Source: Nilaparvata lugens
Taxonomy: Eukaryota > Arthropoda > Insecta > Hemiptera > Delphacidae
Direction: 5' to 3'
DNA length: 64,000 nucleotides
Assembly (NCBI RefSeq): GCF_014356525.2
Contig: NC_052505.1
Coordinates: 16,107,135 to 16,171,134, forward strand
Part shown: one piece after another, positions 11,587 through 22,640 of the stretch
Layout: each line of letters opens with the position of its first letter
Position numbering within the stretch: position 1 is the stretch's first letter
Notes under the pieces: model-generated
What the model was told of the DNA's origin: nothing
Seen by the model: the letters and a program-made list of their open reading frames with translations, nothing else
The model's database searches: none
Translations under genes and position numbers: made by a program

Positions 11587-11896
11587 TTACACCCAACATT
11601 TTTTTATGAATGTTGTTGAAAAAAATGTGAAGGAGGAACCACTTTTGGATGCTCGGGAAGACAGTGGAGGGAGGATTCCAACGTCTGTTTTTTACAAAAA
11701 TGATATGATGATTGATCGCATAGCAATGATGTTGCAGAAATGTTGGAGGAATTCGAGTAAAATACACAACATGGCGTCGATGCACTTCGATATGGGTGTA
11801 TTGTCAACCTTTTACGGTGTTATCAGTAGTTTTGAGCATAGGTTGTGGCTCACGGCCCCCGGTGGGTGTCCGTCCGTGATTGATCGTTACAAGTAA
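11587..11896 (+). CDS. Unrecognised open frame or exon, copy 1
   Basis: A plus-strand frame opens at ATG 11606 and reads 96 codons to TAA at 11894. It follows a splice-acceptor-like tract (CTTTCTGTGCTTCCAG, ends 11586), through which the frame stays open. Visible residues include DSGGRIPTSVFYKNDMMIDR and a C-terminal WLTAPGGCPSVIDRYK. Its stop overlaps a donor-like ACAA|GTAAGAG. I recognise no domain. A frame of this length is expected several times by chance in this window. In copy 2 homopolymer changes introduce a stop just after the acceptor-like site, while the later part is unchanged. Low confidence. Confidence 0.2.
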
Positions 11897-11924
11897 GAGC
11901 TTTTTGTGTCAGCCGCAGTCAGTG

Positions 11925-12000
11925 AGTGGGAGCTATAGTGCTGAGGAATTATAGCTATAGTGCTGAGACATTATAGCTATAGTGCAGCTATAGTTCACGA
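11925..12000. repeat. Short tandem repeat AGCTATAGTGC
   Basis: Four imperfect units of AGCTATAGTGCTGAG(A/G)-type sequence, about 22 bp long, shortening at the end. Present unchanged in copy 2 (about 14837-14912). They sit in a GC-richer stretch that could be regulatory. Confidence 0.8.
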
Positions 12001-13254
12001 CGCAGACCGCTACCTGCACCGGAAACTGTTCTTCGAAATTAGCTTGTCTCGATCAGTTTCCTTTCCTTCTCGATTCAGACTCGGAATTGGAGTCGTCAAC
12101 TGAAAATTGCTGGCGCCAAACCTCGCTCTCACTCACTCCTGTAATGCTGCTGCAAATGGAAGAAGCTCTTCAAAGGATAAAAAATGAGCACTTAGCTCCC
12201 AGAATGCCATCAAGCGTCCATTAATGTTTGAATGTCTCGCTTTATGTCAAATCCGGTAGCCTCAAAGGTTTTGGCTGCCCTGTCCTACAAACAAACCTTT
12301 TGTTTGAAAAACTTGCAAGAGTTACTAGCAGTGACTCTGTTGAGGTAATTAAGACTAGGAGTGATCCTACCAAGGTTATGGTTGAATAACAATCAGGGAC
12401 AGTAAAATATAGAGGAGATAAATTTACAAGAGCCATAATTATTTTTCATGTATTAAAAAAATTCAATGTGATGCTCTAATCCAATCATTATTATCATGAT
12501 CTATCTCCTCACAGGATTCTAAAGAATTATAATCTATCATGGAACCTATTTTATAGTTTGATTGTAAATTGTATAATAAAATAATACGGTTCCTACAAGA
12601 ATAAAAACCGTTTCAAAAAACATTTTACTACAAACTAAAATTGAAAGTCAGATTTAAAGTCATCGTTTTTCTCTAATCTACTTTAAATTATCTTACCTAC
12701 TCGAACTCTATAATCTACCTAATCAAGTATCAAGTAGACTAATCAAGTAGACTGATGCTTCAAACCTTATCCCTCTCACTAATTCAAGGGAATATTCTAT
12801 AAGCGATAAAATTCCTTGCTGATTCAAATAATAATAATAATAATAATACGGTGTGGAATAATATATTCTATACATTTGATTTTTGATAAAACTAGACTAG
12901 AGTAAGCTTCATATCAAAATAATCCAACAGAGTTTCTGGGATGAAATGTAATTAGAGGAGTTTGAAAAACTATAATTGTGCTCTCAAGACCCGATCTATT
13001 TTAGGTACTGATTTAAGCAACAAGCAGTTTTTTATATTTATGTTTAATGAGTATAACAGTTAACAGTACAATGCGGAGCTAAAAAGAAACGAAAGTTTTG
13101 ACAGTGGTTGGCAACAGAATAACGACAAAGAAACAGAACAACTGCTCCGAGCGATAGAAATGATGTGACTGCTGGAGTGAAAGTAGAAGCGGTACTGGCG
13201 CCATTCATACCACAACAAAAAGCAGTACACCGTAATGATAATATCATATCATAC

Positions 13255-13339
13255 CTGTGAATTGCTTGTATCCATTAAGAAATTTCGTTTTCCACCACTT
13301 GACTAGATGGTTGGCCATTTGGGTCTCGTTCATGTCCGC
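13255..13339 (-). CDS. Candidate first coding exon, copy 2
   Basis: Identical in sequence to the exon at 10345-10429, including the ATG (13333), the donor CACAG|GTATGA and the TTTTTCAG upstream. If the parent gene lies to the left, the copy nearer to it (10345) would be the ordinary first exon and this one an alternative upstream first exon/promoter. If not transcribed, it is a duplicated fragment. Product not recognised. Confidence 0.4.
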
Positions 13340-13980
13340 TGAAAAACACTGAACAACACAGGTTTTAGAAGGCGCTACGCGAACACACCGTCATCTAGAC
13401 CGCGATAGCATGATGCTAATAAACCACTGTGAACTGCTAATTGAGGCACTGGCTAATACAATCGACATACGGTCACTACAGAACTGTACGCGCGTGTTAT
13501 AATAGCACTGCACTAGCATATAATACAACATGCACTCCGCAATAAGTCAGGGACTCGACGACAGAGACTCAACTCTACTGAACACTGAACTGAACTGAAG
13601 GCTGAAGCGGAGAGTGAGTTTCTTTTCGGTGCGATGCGATGTAGGGGGGGCGTTGGTTGGTTCCCCCACCACTCCGCCGCACCATCAACGGCTATTATCT
13701 TGTGTCGGCGGCTTCGGCACGACACACACAGAAAACAGTCTTGCTCTTCTCTTTTCTTTTCTTCTCATACAAGTGGAGAATGGAGAGCGAAGAAGTAGAA
13801 GAAGTTGGAATAGAAGAAGAAGAAGAAGTAGAAGAGGTTGGAGCTGAGCCACAACGCAGCCAAAGGCCACGTTCGGCATAAACACAAAAACTTTTTCATC
13901 TTCTCTGACACTGGGCTGGCTTGACGAACCAACAACCAGCCTGGTGCCTGGGCCCTTCGCAGTTCCGTGAAAGCCCACTA
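13340..13980 (-). promoter_or_regulatory. Promoter/5'-UTR-like region, copy 2
   Basis: Base-for-base equal to 10430-11070 as far as I can read, including the initiator-like TCAG words. Same caveats as copy 1. Confidence 0.3.
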
Positions 13981-14515
13981 TTGTAACGGTGTTTTTCTGA
14001 GAAAAGTGTTTGCCTTTTCAACAATAGGAAAACTCTAGCTAACTAGCTAGCTAAGTTCATTTCGTTTAATGAGAATATGCAGTAGAAAAATATATAGTTC
14101 TTATGTTTCGTGTTTTTTCCTATTGTGATAGTTCTTGGTAGATTTGGAGTGTTTTGTTGGAACCAGAGAGTATAGAATGTATATAACATTACATGTGAAT
14201 AAATGTTTACATTCGTTCAATAATTAATCACAAGGCTTCTAAGGATTGAGTGGATTGATTGTATTGATCGAATAATTATTTATTAGTTAATACATAAATT
14301 GGCTTAGTGGACAGTGTTACCCTGTAACCTTTCAGAGTGAGATCCATTATGTATCAACTCTATCTAGAATTCAGACGATTTGAGCCAATTTCACATTTCA
14401 GACATTTGGAATTTCCAGAGAACCTTTTAGCATAGAAAAAACCCATCTTTAAAAGAGAATAAAACAATCAGTATCCGCTTTCTGTGCTTCCAGTTACACC
14501 CAACATTTTTTATGA

Positions 14516-14803
14516 ATGTTGTTGAAAAAAAATGTGAAGGAGGAATCGCTTTTGGATGTTCGGGAAGACAGTGGAGGGAGGATTCCAACGTCTGTTTTTT
14601 ACAAAAATGATATGATGATTGATCGCATAGCAATGATGTTGCAGAAATGTTGGAGGAATTCGAGTAAAATACACAACATGGCGTCGATGCACTTCGATAT
14701 GGGTGTATTGTCAACCTTTTACGGTGTTATCAGTAGTTTTGAGCATAGGTTGTGGCTCACGGCCCCCGGTGGGTGTCCGTCCGTGATTGATCGTTACAAG
14801 TAA
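14516..14803 (+). CDS. Unrecognised open frame, copy 2
   Basis: Counterpart of the frame at 11606-11896: 95 codons, ending WLTAPGGCPSVIDRYK. One T fewer and one A more in two homopolymers shift the beginning, so the first residues differ (MLLKKNVKEE). Two amino acids also differ just downstream (P to S, A to V). The frame restored after two compensating indels is intriguing but may be chance. Confidence 0.18.
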   Translation: MLLKKNVKEESLLDVREDSGGRIPTSVFYKNDMMIDRIAMMLQKCWRNSSKIHNMASMHFDMGVLSTFYGVISSFEHRLWLTAPGGCPSVIDRYK

Positions 14804-15274
14804 GAGCTTTTTGTGTCAGCCGCAGTCAGTGAGTGGGAGCTATAGTGCTGAGGAATTATAGCTATAGTGCTGAGACATTATAGCTATAGTGCAGCTATAG
14901 TTCACGACGCAGACCGCTACCTGCACCGGAAACTGTTCTTCGAAATTAGCTTGTCTCGATCAGTTTCCTTTCCTTCTCGATTCAGACTCGGAATTGGAGT
15001 CGTCAACTGAAAATTGCTGGCGCCAAACCTCGCTCTCACTCACTCCTGTAATGCTGCTGCAAATGGAAGAAGCTCTTCAAAGGATAAAAAATGAGCACTT
15101 AGCTCCCAGAATGCCATCAAGCGTCCATTAATGTTTGAATGTCTCGCTTTATTTCAAATCCGGTAGCCTCAAAGGTTTTGGCTGCCCTGTCCTACAAACA
15201 AACCTTTTGTTTGAAAAACTTGCAAGAGTTACTAGCAGTGACTCTGTTGAGGTAATTAAGACTAGGAGTGATCC

Positions 15275-15375
15275 ATGAAACAAAGTTTCCAAAGAAAGTT
15301 TCTGTGAAACAAAGTTATCCATGAATCAAGTGATCCATGAAACAAAGTGATCAATGAAACATCTGTATCAAAGTT
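15275..15375. repeat. Short imperfect GATCCATGAAACAAAGT repeats
   Basis: Four to five diverged units of the word GTGATCCATGAAACAAAG follow directly on the right edge of the duplication. The first unit contains the ATCC of the breakpoint. Confidence 0.7.
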
Positions 15376-16900
15376 AAAGCATAGACTAAATGAACAAGAC
15401 TTAATCTAAATAAATATAGGCTTAAATCTGTGGTTAAAGCGTAAAACCGATCTAAAAATGCGAATAAAAACACCGTTGATACTTCATTACCTTTGGTACC
15501 TTCATTTGAAATTACAGTTTATACATTTTACTTCCTATTCACATAAATGTTTATTAGTAACTTTCTTATACTTGAAGCTGATAACAGATTGTCAATTCTG
15601 TAGACTTATTAGAGACTAGAGGATTTCAATACCTTCCTTCTAAATCGCTTATGAGACCTAAGATAATTTTCAATCGAAAATGTAAGTCGATAACATTTCC
15701 ACTTGTCTCAGGTACTCCTGAATAACCTCGTAATAAGTCGATAATTAGAGAAATTTATCCATTTCAATTTAGTATCCCAGATTGGTGCATCCTTTTAGAA
15801 ACACAACGAGGTTTCGAGTTCAAATGTCTAATGATTCATTTCAACTGAACAATTACAATTTTAAGAGTGACTTTATATTAGTTCTCTCCTGAACTAAGCA
15901 CTGAAGTCTTCATAATGACTTGAAATTCCCGCCCATTCAGACATAGACTTTATTAAAGACAAAATTATTGTTGAATGAAGTTTCCGATGAAGTTAACGGT
16001 CACATTGCAATTCTAATATGAACTTTTAAAGTGCTTGCTACAAACTTTCCACTCCAAGTTTGATAAATAACTTGGTCAGAGATAGAACAATAATAAAGTC
16101 AGAGAGCGACATTTTCGCTTGCGGAACTCAATTATCCATTTCAATGAAAGAGAAATTATAATTTGAGAATTCAATAAGAATATAGCTATAAAAAATTACT
16201 TTTAAAAATCATTCTAATTAATCGTAATTAAATCAGTAAATTGATCATTTTACTAGACATGGAGAGTTATCACCCTACCGGATCAAACTGCTGAAACTAT
16301 TGCACAAGCACTAATACAGAGAGTGAAACAAGAATCGGCGTGGAATCCAAGAATAAGGATTGGAAATTTGTTACAATTATGATTAACCACTCAAGTAGAT
16401 AAATTTGTGCTTGTTTGTACTGCTAAGCTTTCTAAAGCATTACTCCTAGAGCATTATTGCTTCAAAAAGCGTTGCTCACTGACCACTGACTTGAAGTGGT
16501 ATTCATGAGATTTTTCCTTACTGAACTTGAGGATATCCTACAAAAAATACTTGTCACCTTTGTTGTGAATCATTAGTATATTATTGGTGTTTTGAGTGGT
16601 TAAATATCAAATACCCAATTGAATCAACAACTTCTGCTTAGGGGATCGGCTTACCATCCACTGAACGGAAGACACATAATTACTTACATCATTAGTAGCA
16701 GAGTGGAATTAAAATAATAAGCACAGCACTCAAACCGAATGCGAGCTCATGGCCAATTTAACGCGGCAGAAGTGTATTATTTTTCGCGGCGTTCTGTGAT
16801 CAGCGAATCTTGAAGGAACGGCTGCCAAATCGGGATCGCAAGAGTAGAAAGGAGAGATAATTATGAGAGTGAGCGAACGATTGGAAAGAGATTTCACAGG
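15376..16900. other. Intergenic, nothing recognised
   Basis: AT-rich with no supported frame, repeat or RNA gene. Confidence 0.5.
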
Positions 16901-18000
16901 TTGAAGCGTGAGAGGCTAATTTGGAGGTAGGCAGGAGAGCTTCAACTCTCGGTGTGAGGAAAACGCCTCAGGCACATATAGTTCACACCTGCGCTGCGTT
17001 TCACTGTCTCTCTCCTTCCTAAAATGCTCTCTCTTTCGCACATTTAAATTTCTCTTCCTCCTGTTGCAAGTTTTTTTCCATTTCAGGCTTTCAAACACGT
17101 ATCAAACTCTGTATCATAAACTCATGTCAAGCTCCCCTTCACCCTTCTTGATTTCTGTTTCTCCATCAGCAATAGTGTTCCTACTTCAACTTCTGTACCG
17201 TAATATATTCTTACAACACTACAGAGTCTACTGTGATGATGAATAACAAATTATCAATAATCAATATTGCGATTTAGTAAAATACAATTACAGAATTATT
17301 ATCGGTCAATAGGGCAAAGCCAAGAGCAGATTCAAGAACGACTCAGACAGCCGAGTTCGAGTCGCCTCTGCTCAGTGATGGATGACAGGAAGGAGGAAGA
17401 GGGAGGGTAAGAGATGAGTTGTTGAGAAAAACGTACTGTCATTGCAAGTACTGTCTAGTAGAGAAGAGAGAGGGTAAGAGAGAGAGGGTGTGAGTGTCAG
17501 AGAAGTGAACATTGAAGAAGCGGGTTGTGTGCAAGCACCGAGGCACCGAGCACAGCAGGAGTGTAGTTATTAGCCTACGGGGCTTATAATGCTATTTGTC
17601 GGCAACCTCAAAGACGACCGGTCCCAAGGACCGACAATTACTGGCCAGTCTTCTTCTCCTTCTACTTACTTTTTGTTTCCTTCTTCATCTTTATCGTCCT
17701 TGTGCTTCTCTCTTCAATCGACCACCAATTATTATCAGCGCCTCCTTGCGGTCCCCAGCCGAAACAATGTTCTGTACGATGAACATCGACGCAACGTTGC
17801 CAGGCCAGCAGCAGCAGCCAGTCATTCCTGTCTTTTTTTTCTCTTTCTTCCTTCCTTATCCTCTTCCTTCCTTCCTCATCGTCTGAAGCCTACTCGCATC
17901 TCATCCACTCATTTCTTCTTCCAGTTGACCCATCGTCCACTTGACAAATGTGATACTTGATTGAGGTACTCTTCTTGTTACAGTACTCTAGACCTGGAGA
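16901..18000. other. GC-richer region without an assignable gene
   Basis: Contains several short overlapping frames, such as plus-strand 17589-17960 (123 codons) and 17596-17886, in conflicting phases and rich in Ser/Phe/Leu from TTC/CTT runs. It could be exon or 5' UTR, but no splice-flanked frame or domain is visible. Confidence 0.35.
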
Positions 18001-18536
18001 AATACAGAGTTGCGCAGGAAATCAAAATGACCAAAAGCCTTCTTTACTTTGTAAGATGTAGATGACATCGGAAATATGTTCTCACATATTCACAGCCTGT
18101 TATGGGTGATGCAAGGAGACTGCACACTGGAAATCATCAATAAATGCAATTTCCACCAATAAATTCATAAAACTAGTATATCAACCATGAAATCATAAGA
18201 ACTCATCCATTTATGGTATTGTTTCATTCGGCGTTTGCAGGCTGTTGTGCCAGTTACGGGAACTCTGCAATTACGGTGTTGCAAATCTTGGGGAATGTGG
18301 AGATTCATTTTTGTAATGTTTTCCTTTAGTAGATATATTCTTGTAGCACATGTACGGTGCTCCATGCCTTAGATATCCTCAAGTGGATACGTTCACTACG
18401 TCAAATTTTGTAATGCCGTAAAAATATTCTCTGTAGCCACAGAGAAAGATAGGAGATCCTTTTTACTTTATGTTGTAGCTCCGTTTACTCTGTAACATGC
18501 AGTAAGTACTGTAGGCCTATACTGATATCAACTTTT

Positions 18537-18697
18537 GGCCCGTACGCTCAATAGCATTTTGAATCAAGTTGAAATATTATTGATCCAGGATCAATTTGGT
18601 CGCATCTATTATACGTTTTATATGAGTATTATGTTATATGAGTCAGCTGATGACTCAAACTAGGATTATAGTTAAACTGAAATTGAGCATACGGGCC
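18537..18697. mobile_element. 161-bp MITE with 16-bp TIRs
   Basis: GGCCCGTACGCTCAAT at the left end and ATTGAGCATACGGGCC at the right end are inverted repeats with one mismatch. The interior is AT-rich and non-coding. No clear target duplication, so superfamily is unknown. Confidence 0.65.
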
Positions 18698-18727
18698 CAA
18701 GTAAATCAAATAGGTAACGCCACCTGC

Positions 18728-19467
18728 AGGTATCCTATACTATTAAACGAGCAATTTCTGTTTATATGTTTATATATCTGTATGTGACCGGATCTCGAAA
18801 ACGGCTCCAACGATTCTCACGAAATTTGGAACAAAGTAGGTTTATGATATGAAAATTCGATTGCACTAGGTCTCAACCCTGGGATAACTCGCTGAAGGAC
18901 ATTAAAAGGATAAATACGTTCTTGGAAAATCAGCTGGAAATTTTGTCGTCTGTCGATATCGTAGGCCTAATGGAAGAGAGTGAACGAGTGCATGTGTGGG
19001 ATCATCCAGCTGATCTCACGAGAAGAAAAATTCACCAAAACTTATTTTCGTTTATTTCTCTTTTTTAGAAAACATTTATTTACTTCAGAGAGTCCAAAAT
19101 AGTAACTAGATGCTGTGTAGAATAGTACATAGTATATTAACAAATATTGTAGTAAACATAGTATATCATTCTAAATCAAATTCATAGTATATCCATTTGT
19201 AATTATTGATGATGTGTTTGTTTTTTGAAGTGTGAATGAATTGTTATTTTGATGAGTGACAGTAGCTTAACCTAGATTTTGATTTGGACCGAAGTATAAA
19301 TTTAAAAAGGGATAGTTTTGGGCATAAGCCTGTTGTGCCTCCTCATATAACTGTAAAAATAATTGTACGACTGAGAAAATGAATAAATAAATTAAACTAT
19401 AAATTCAATCTTTCGTTACAACTTTTCTATGCTTTTACACTCCAGAGCAAAGCTCGGTCCCCCGATA
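18728..19467 (+). mobile_element. Helitron-like non-autonomous element, probably interrupted
   Basis: Begins TCCTATACTATTAAACGAGC just after an A, and continues with GATCTCGAAAACGGCTCCAA. These are words I associate with insect Helitron 5' ends. The right part ends with a small hairpin GAGCAAAGCTC then GGTCCCCCGATATT, reminiscent of a Helitron 3' hairpin, although a clean CTRR terminus is not seen. A LINE 3' tail at 19270-19400 seems to sit inside it. Confidence 0.5.
19270..19400 (+). mobile_element. LINE 3' end
   Basis: GGGCATAAGCCTGTTGTGCC followed by a GAAAATGAATAAATAAATT tail. Resembles the 3' end of a non-LTR element also seen, more diverged, at 41385-41505 (GGGCTTATGCCTAGTGTTGT). No coding part. 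Confidence 0.5.
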
Positions 19468-19470
19468 TTA

Positions 19471-20635
19471 ATAATTATAAGGGGAATGCATAGATAACAA
19501 GGGTGAACTTCTTACAGGATTTTCAAAATTATCCAGAGATTTCCGTAGGTCCTGATGATATCTAGACAATGATGATAGTTTTCGGTTGAATGTTGAGGCC
19601 GAATTGCAGCTGTTTTCTGCCTTGTTATGGAGACTCGATTTTTAATCATACTGTTGGCGCTGCCTAATTTTGTAACACCTTGTTTCCGACATTAACAAGA
19701 CAGGAGTTATGACATATGTGCATGATGCAGCCGGCAAATTATAAGTGTATGGAGCTGCAGACCAACTGCTCATCTACTTGCCGCAAGGCGCTTTCCTTAG
19801 TGTTATGGGTGTTGCTATATATCAAAGTTGAATTACTGGGTGGAATCAGTATCCTTTGAGCGCGGTTACCCTAACAAGGGCGCTGCGGAATTACCTGGCA
19901 CCTTGTTAGGGTCGAAATGAGGGCTAACGCCTGGAGCAGCCATCCCTTTCTCCCTTTTTCAGGCAGCAAATAAATTAAGATCGGATCGGATCGAAATCAA
20001 TGAGTTGCAACTCAATTTGGAGACCACGGCCGACCGCTTTCTATGTTTTCAGAAATTATAATCTAAACTACAAGTCGTTTATCGAGAGCGGCGCTTTGGT
20101 TGGGGTGAGGGTTGAGGGTCATTCAAAGCAACCGCTGATATCCCAGCTCGTTATTGTACATCACACCTGCCTGCTGGTGCTTCCTCTCTCTACCCCCTCT
20201 CCCTCCCAACACCTTCCCACCCTTCCACAGTTACTTGTTTGATTGGATATTCCATCTTGATAAGGGCATCAATGTAGTTTTTTGTAGGTAACTGTGAATG
20301 GATGAATGAAGTCTCTTATTTTTCTCGATCTGCTCACAGTGCTGAGTTGCTAGTAAGTGAATGCAAAAGTACAATCGAAGACAAGAAATATGTGGTACAA
20401 TGTTATGCATGTAGTGAGTAGGCATACTGTCCAGCCTGTTAATTTCAGATACCAGGGTACAGTACAGTGTTGAGTCAAAACTTGACTCAAGTGAGTCAAA
20501 CACCAAAGCCCTGACTTGACTCAACAGACTTTATTCATACAATAAATGATCTCACCAATCAAAAAGTGATTAAATATAGCCCACCAACCGTTAAAAACTG
20601 GATAATTCAATCTTATTACTTTAATATCAACGTAA
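19471..20635. other. Intergenic, mostly unassigned
   Basis: 19840-20240 is GC-richer, with a CTAACAAGGGCGC/CCTTGTTAGGG inverted pair around 19870-19913. 20472-20525 repeats TTGACTCAA words that reappear near 21050. No gene is supported. Confidence 0.45.
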
Positions 20636-20639
20636 TATA

Positions 20640-20926
20640 GGCTAGATATTTTCCCCCAATAGTTCGACATCTTATTTTTGGAATTATGATCTAAATTCTT
20701 GAGTTCTGTAATGTCTTTTCTTTTACTTTTGTTATAATGTAATTATTGCTACTCCTACTGGCGGACAAGTTATACTTTTGCCAGTAGTAATCCACTATGT
20801 AAAATAAATAATACAGTGTAATATGTATATTAATAACTATGTTATTTTGCTTTTGAGAACTTGTATTTTGATTTTGTATTGTGTACGTTTTTGTGGAATA
20901 AATTTGAATTTGAATTTGAAAAAGTA
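20640..20926 (+). mobile_element. LINE 3' UTR with (GAATTT)n tail
   Basis: GGCGGACAAGTTATACTTTT, CCACTATGTAAAATAAATAA and the terminal GGAATAAATTTGAATTTGAA form a typical 5'-truncated non-LTR retrotransposon end. It is flanked by TTGACTCAA/GATTCAATAGACTT words on both sides, as if inserted into an older repeat. Confidence 0.65.
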
Positions 20927-21599
20927 CATTACAAAAATAAGGTAACCTTGTGCTATTCCTCTCCCTAATTTAAAGATATGGTTACACATAGTCCGGAATA
21001 GGAATTGATTCAATAGACTTGATTCAATAGACTTGATTCAACACACTTGACTCAACAGACTTCAATCGTCAAGTAAGTCAAAACCTTTTGTAACAGGATG
21101 CTGGAGTCTACTATTCTTTATGAGATGAAGAATTCGTGAAAATCTGGCTAAATACCAAATAGTTATCCAAGTTAGCCAGTAATTATCCAATAGTTAGCCA
21201 GTAATCTGCCCAGATACCAAATATTCTATAAATCAGAGTAGAACTGTTAACTGGAGAATTATATTACAAAGATGCATAATTTATTGCAATAAGATTTGCA
21301 TAGTCTGATAGTCTGATAGTCTTATTCAGTCGGATAGATTAATACCGAAGATTGAACTTCTTCTATTGATATTGTTAAGCCTACATTCATAGACTAACGT
21401 AGCTAGATGAAGTAACTTAAAATAAATAGCTGGATAAAATAAGCTTAGATCTGCGCTACAACCTGAAATAAGATAACTGAGTGAGTTTCACAGACCATGA
21501 GGACAGCTTTGAACAGGAGGAAGATTTACACAAATCGACGGATTGACAAATATATTGATGATGGATGATAAAGATTTGATTGCCAAGTATTATATTAAT

Positions 21600-22110
21600 T
21601 AATATTAGAATAGAATTTTATTGGTCATAAAATATTCACATGAATACATGAATTTCGTCAATTTTTTAATACTAAAGTAAGTCAAAATAAACACAAAAAC
21701 ACTAAGATCAGTCCGTATCAGAACAATAGAATGAAACATGAATCACATAAAACGATTCCAATCTATTCTAAAATAGTCATGTACGGTGTACAAACCATTC
21801 ATCAATTAACACTTCTTTCAATACTTTTTTAAATTGTGTGCATGTGAGTTCCTTCAAGTGGTCAGGTGTGGAGTTATATAATTTGATAGATGTGAAATGC
21901 CAGTTTCATTGTGATTTAGTGTGACTGTACAATGGAATTCTAAGTTCGTGTCTATTTCTTGTATTTAAACTATGGAAGCTATTGGAATCATACTTATTCA
22001 AATTGCCTTGTACATAACATAATATTTTTAAGACATATAACGACGGCAACGTCGTTACCATTATTGTCACAGATCTAAGAATCTTATGGTCTAAAATGTC
22101 ATTTTGATAA
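21600..22110 (-). pseudogene. LINE ORF2 reverse-transcriptase C-terminus and 3' UTR, degenerate
   Basis: On the minus strand a frame descends from about 22110 to a stop at 21779-21777. It reads TLPSLYVLKILCYVQGNLNK, then NSFHSLNTRNRHELRIPLYS, a UGA, then SIKLYNSTPDHLKELTCTQF and KKVLKEVLIDEWFVHRT. The order LPSLY..., NTRN/L.IP, KLYN..P..LK, FKK.LK is the standard C-terminal signature of insect ORF2 proteins (thumb and tail region). One in-frame UGA and the missing upstream catalytic domain make it a 5'-truncated pseudogene. The 3' UTR ends in AATAAAATTCTATTCTA near 21605. No function is expected. Confidence 0.85.
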
Positions 22111-22189
22111 CAAAGAACAAGCGTAATATTACATCAAAATACAAACCAAATGAATAAGTGTTGCATTACTAAATCCATCATAATTAATA

Positions 22190-22640
22190 CTGCTCAGAAC
22201 GTTGCATCGCCACCACGAGGCGTGAGTGTTCCCTCAAGAAAAGTCCATTGAATGTTTGGTGAGACTGATGCACATCTTGAGGCTTGAGCGGCAGCGAAGG
22301 AAGACACTGGACGTTAAGAGTGAACGCTAACGTATTATTTGAATATAATTAATATTTAATAAAACGACAGAAAGCGGACGTGGAATATAAAAGCTAGGTG
22401 GCAGCTAGGGTAAGCGAGCAGGATGGCTAGCCGCGTGAATAAACGTTTTTGATTGAAAAGGGACCGACACCACGAATTAGTTGCTCACCCGTCGCAGTAA
22501 TAGTAGCCTGTGGGCCCAGCCTCACACCTGAATTTATTATCAACGTCGTATATTTTTCGAGCTGCCCCGCCCTGGTCTAGTCGCCCCCACCCCCCGACCA
22601 TCATCGCTCGATCGACAGCGATTGCACGCATCAATGATGA
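22190..22640. other. GC-rich non-coding block, promoter-like
   Basis: Markedly richer in C/G and CpG than its neighbours. It includes GAATATAAAAGCTAGG (TATAAAA at 22386-22392), an ATG at 22422 with only eight codons, and C-runs at 22585-22600. It could be a promoter, enhancer or untranslated exon; nothing identifies the gene. Confidence 0.3.

Larger units (their letters stand above)
9468..12367. repeat. 2.9-kb direct tandem duplication, copy 1
   Basis: Repeated immediately downstream as copy 2. The tetramer ATCC lies at the left edge (9468-9471), the junction (12364-12367) and the right edge (15271-15274), which is breakpoint microhomology. Identity is unbroken at 10302-11190 and 11653-12245. 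Outside these blocks there are scattered substitutions and small indels, so the duplication is not brand new. Confidence 0.95.
12364..15274. repeat. 2.9-kb direct tandem duplication, copy 2
   Basis: Starts at the shared ATCC and runs parallel to copy 1 with an offset growing from 2896 to about 2910 through small indels. Its right end leaves the homology at GTGATCC followed by ATGAAAC. Confidence 0.95.

Noticed and set aside
17589..17960. 123-codon frame with RNA-binding-like start (LFVGNL)
   Set aside because: LFVGNL resembles an RRM RNP2 motif, but the following residues (KDDRSQGPTITGQSSSPS) do not continue an RRM fold and no RNP1 follows. Chance match.
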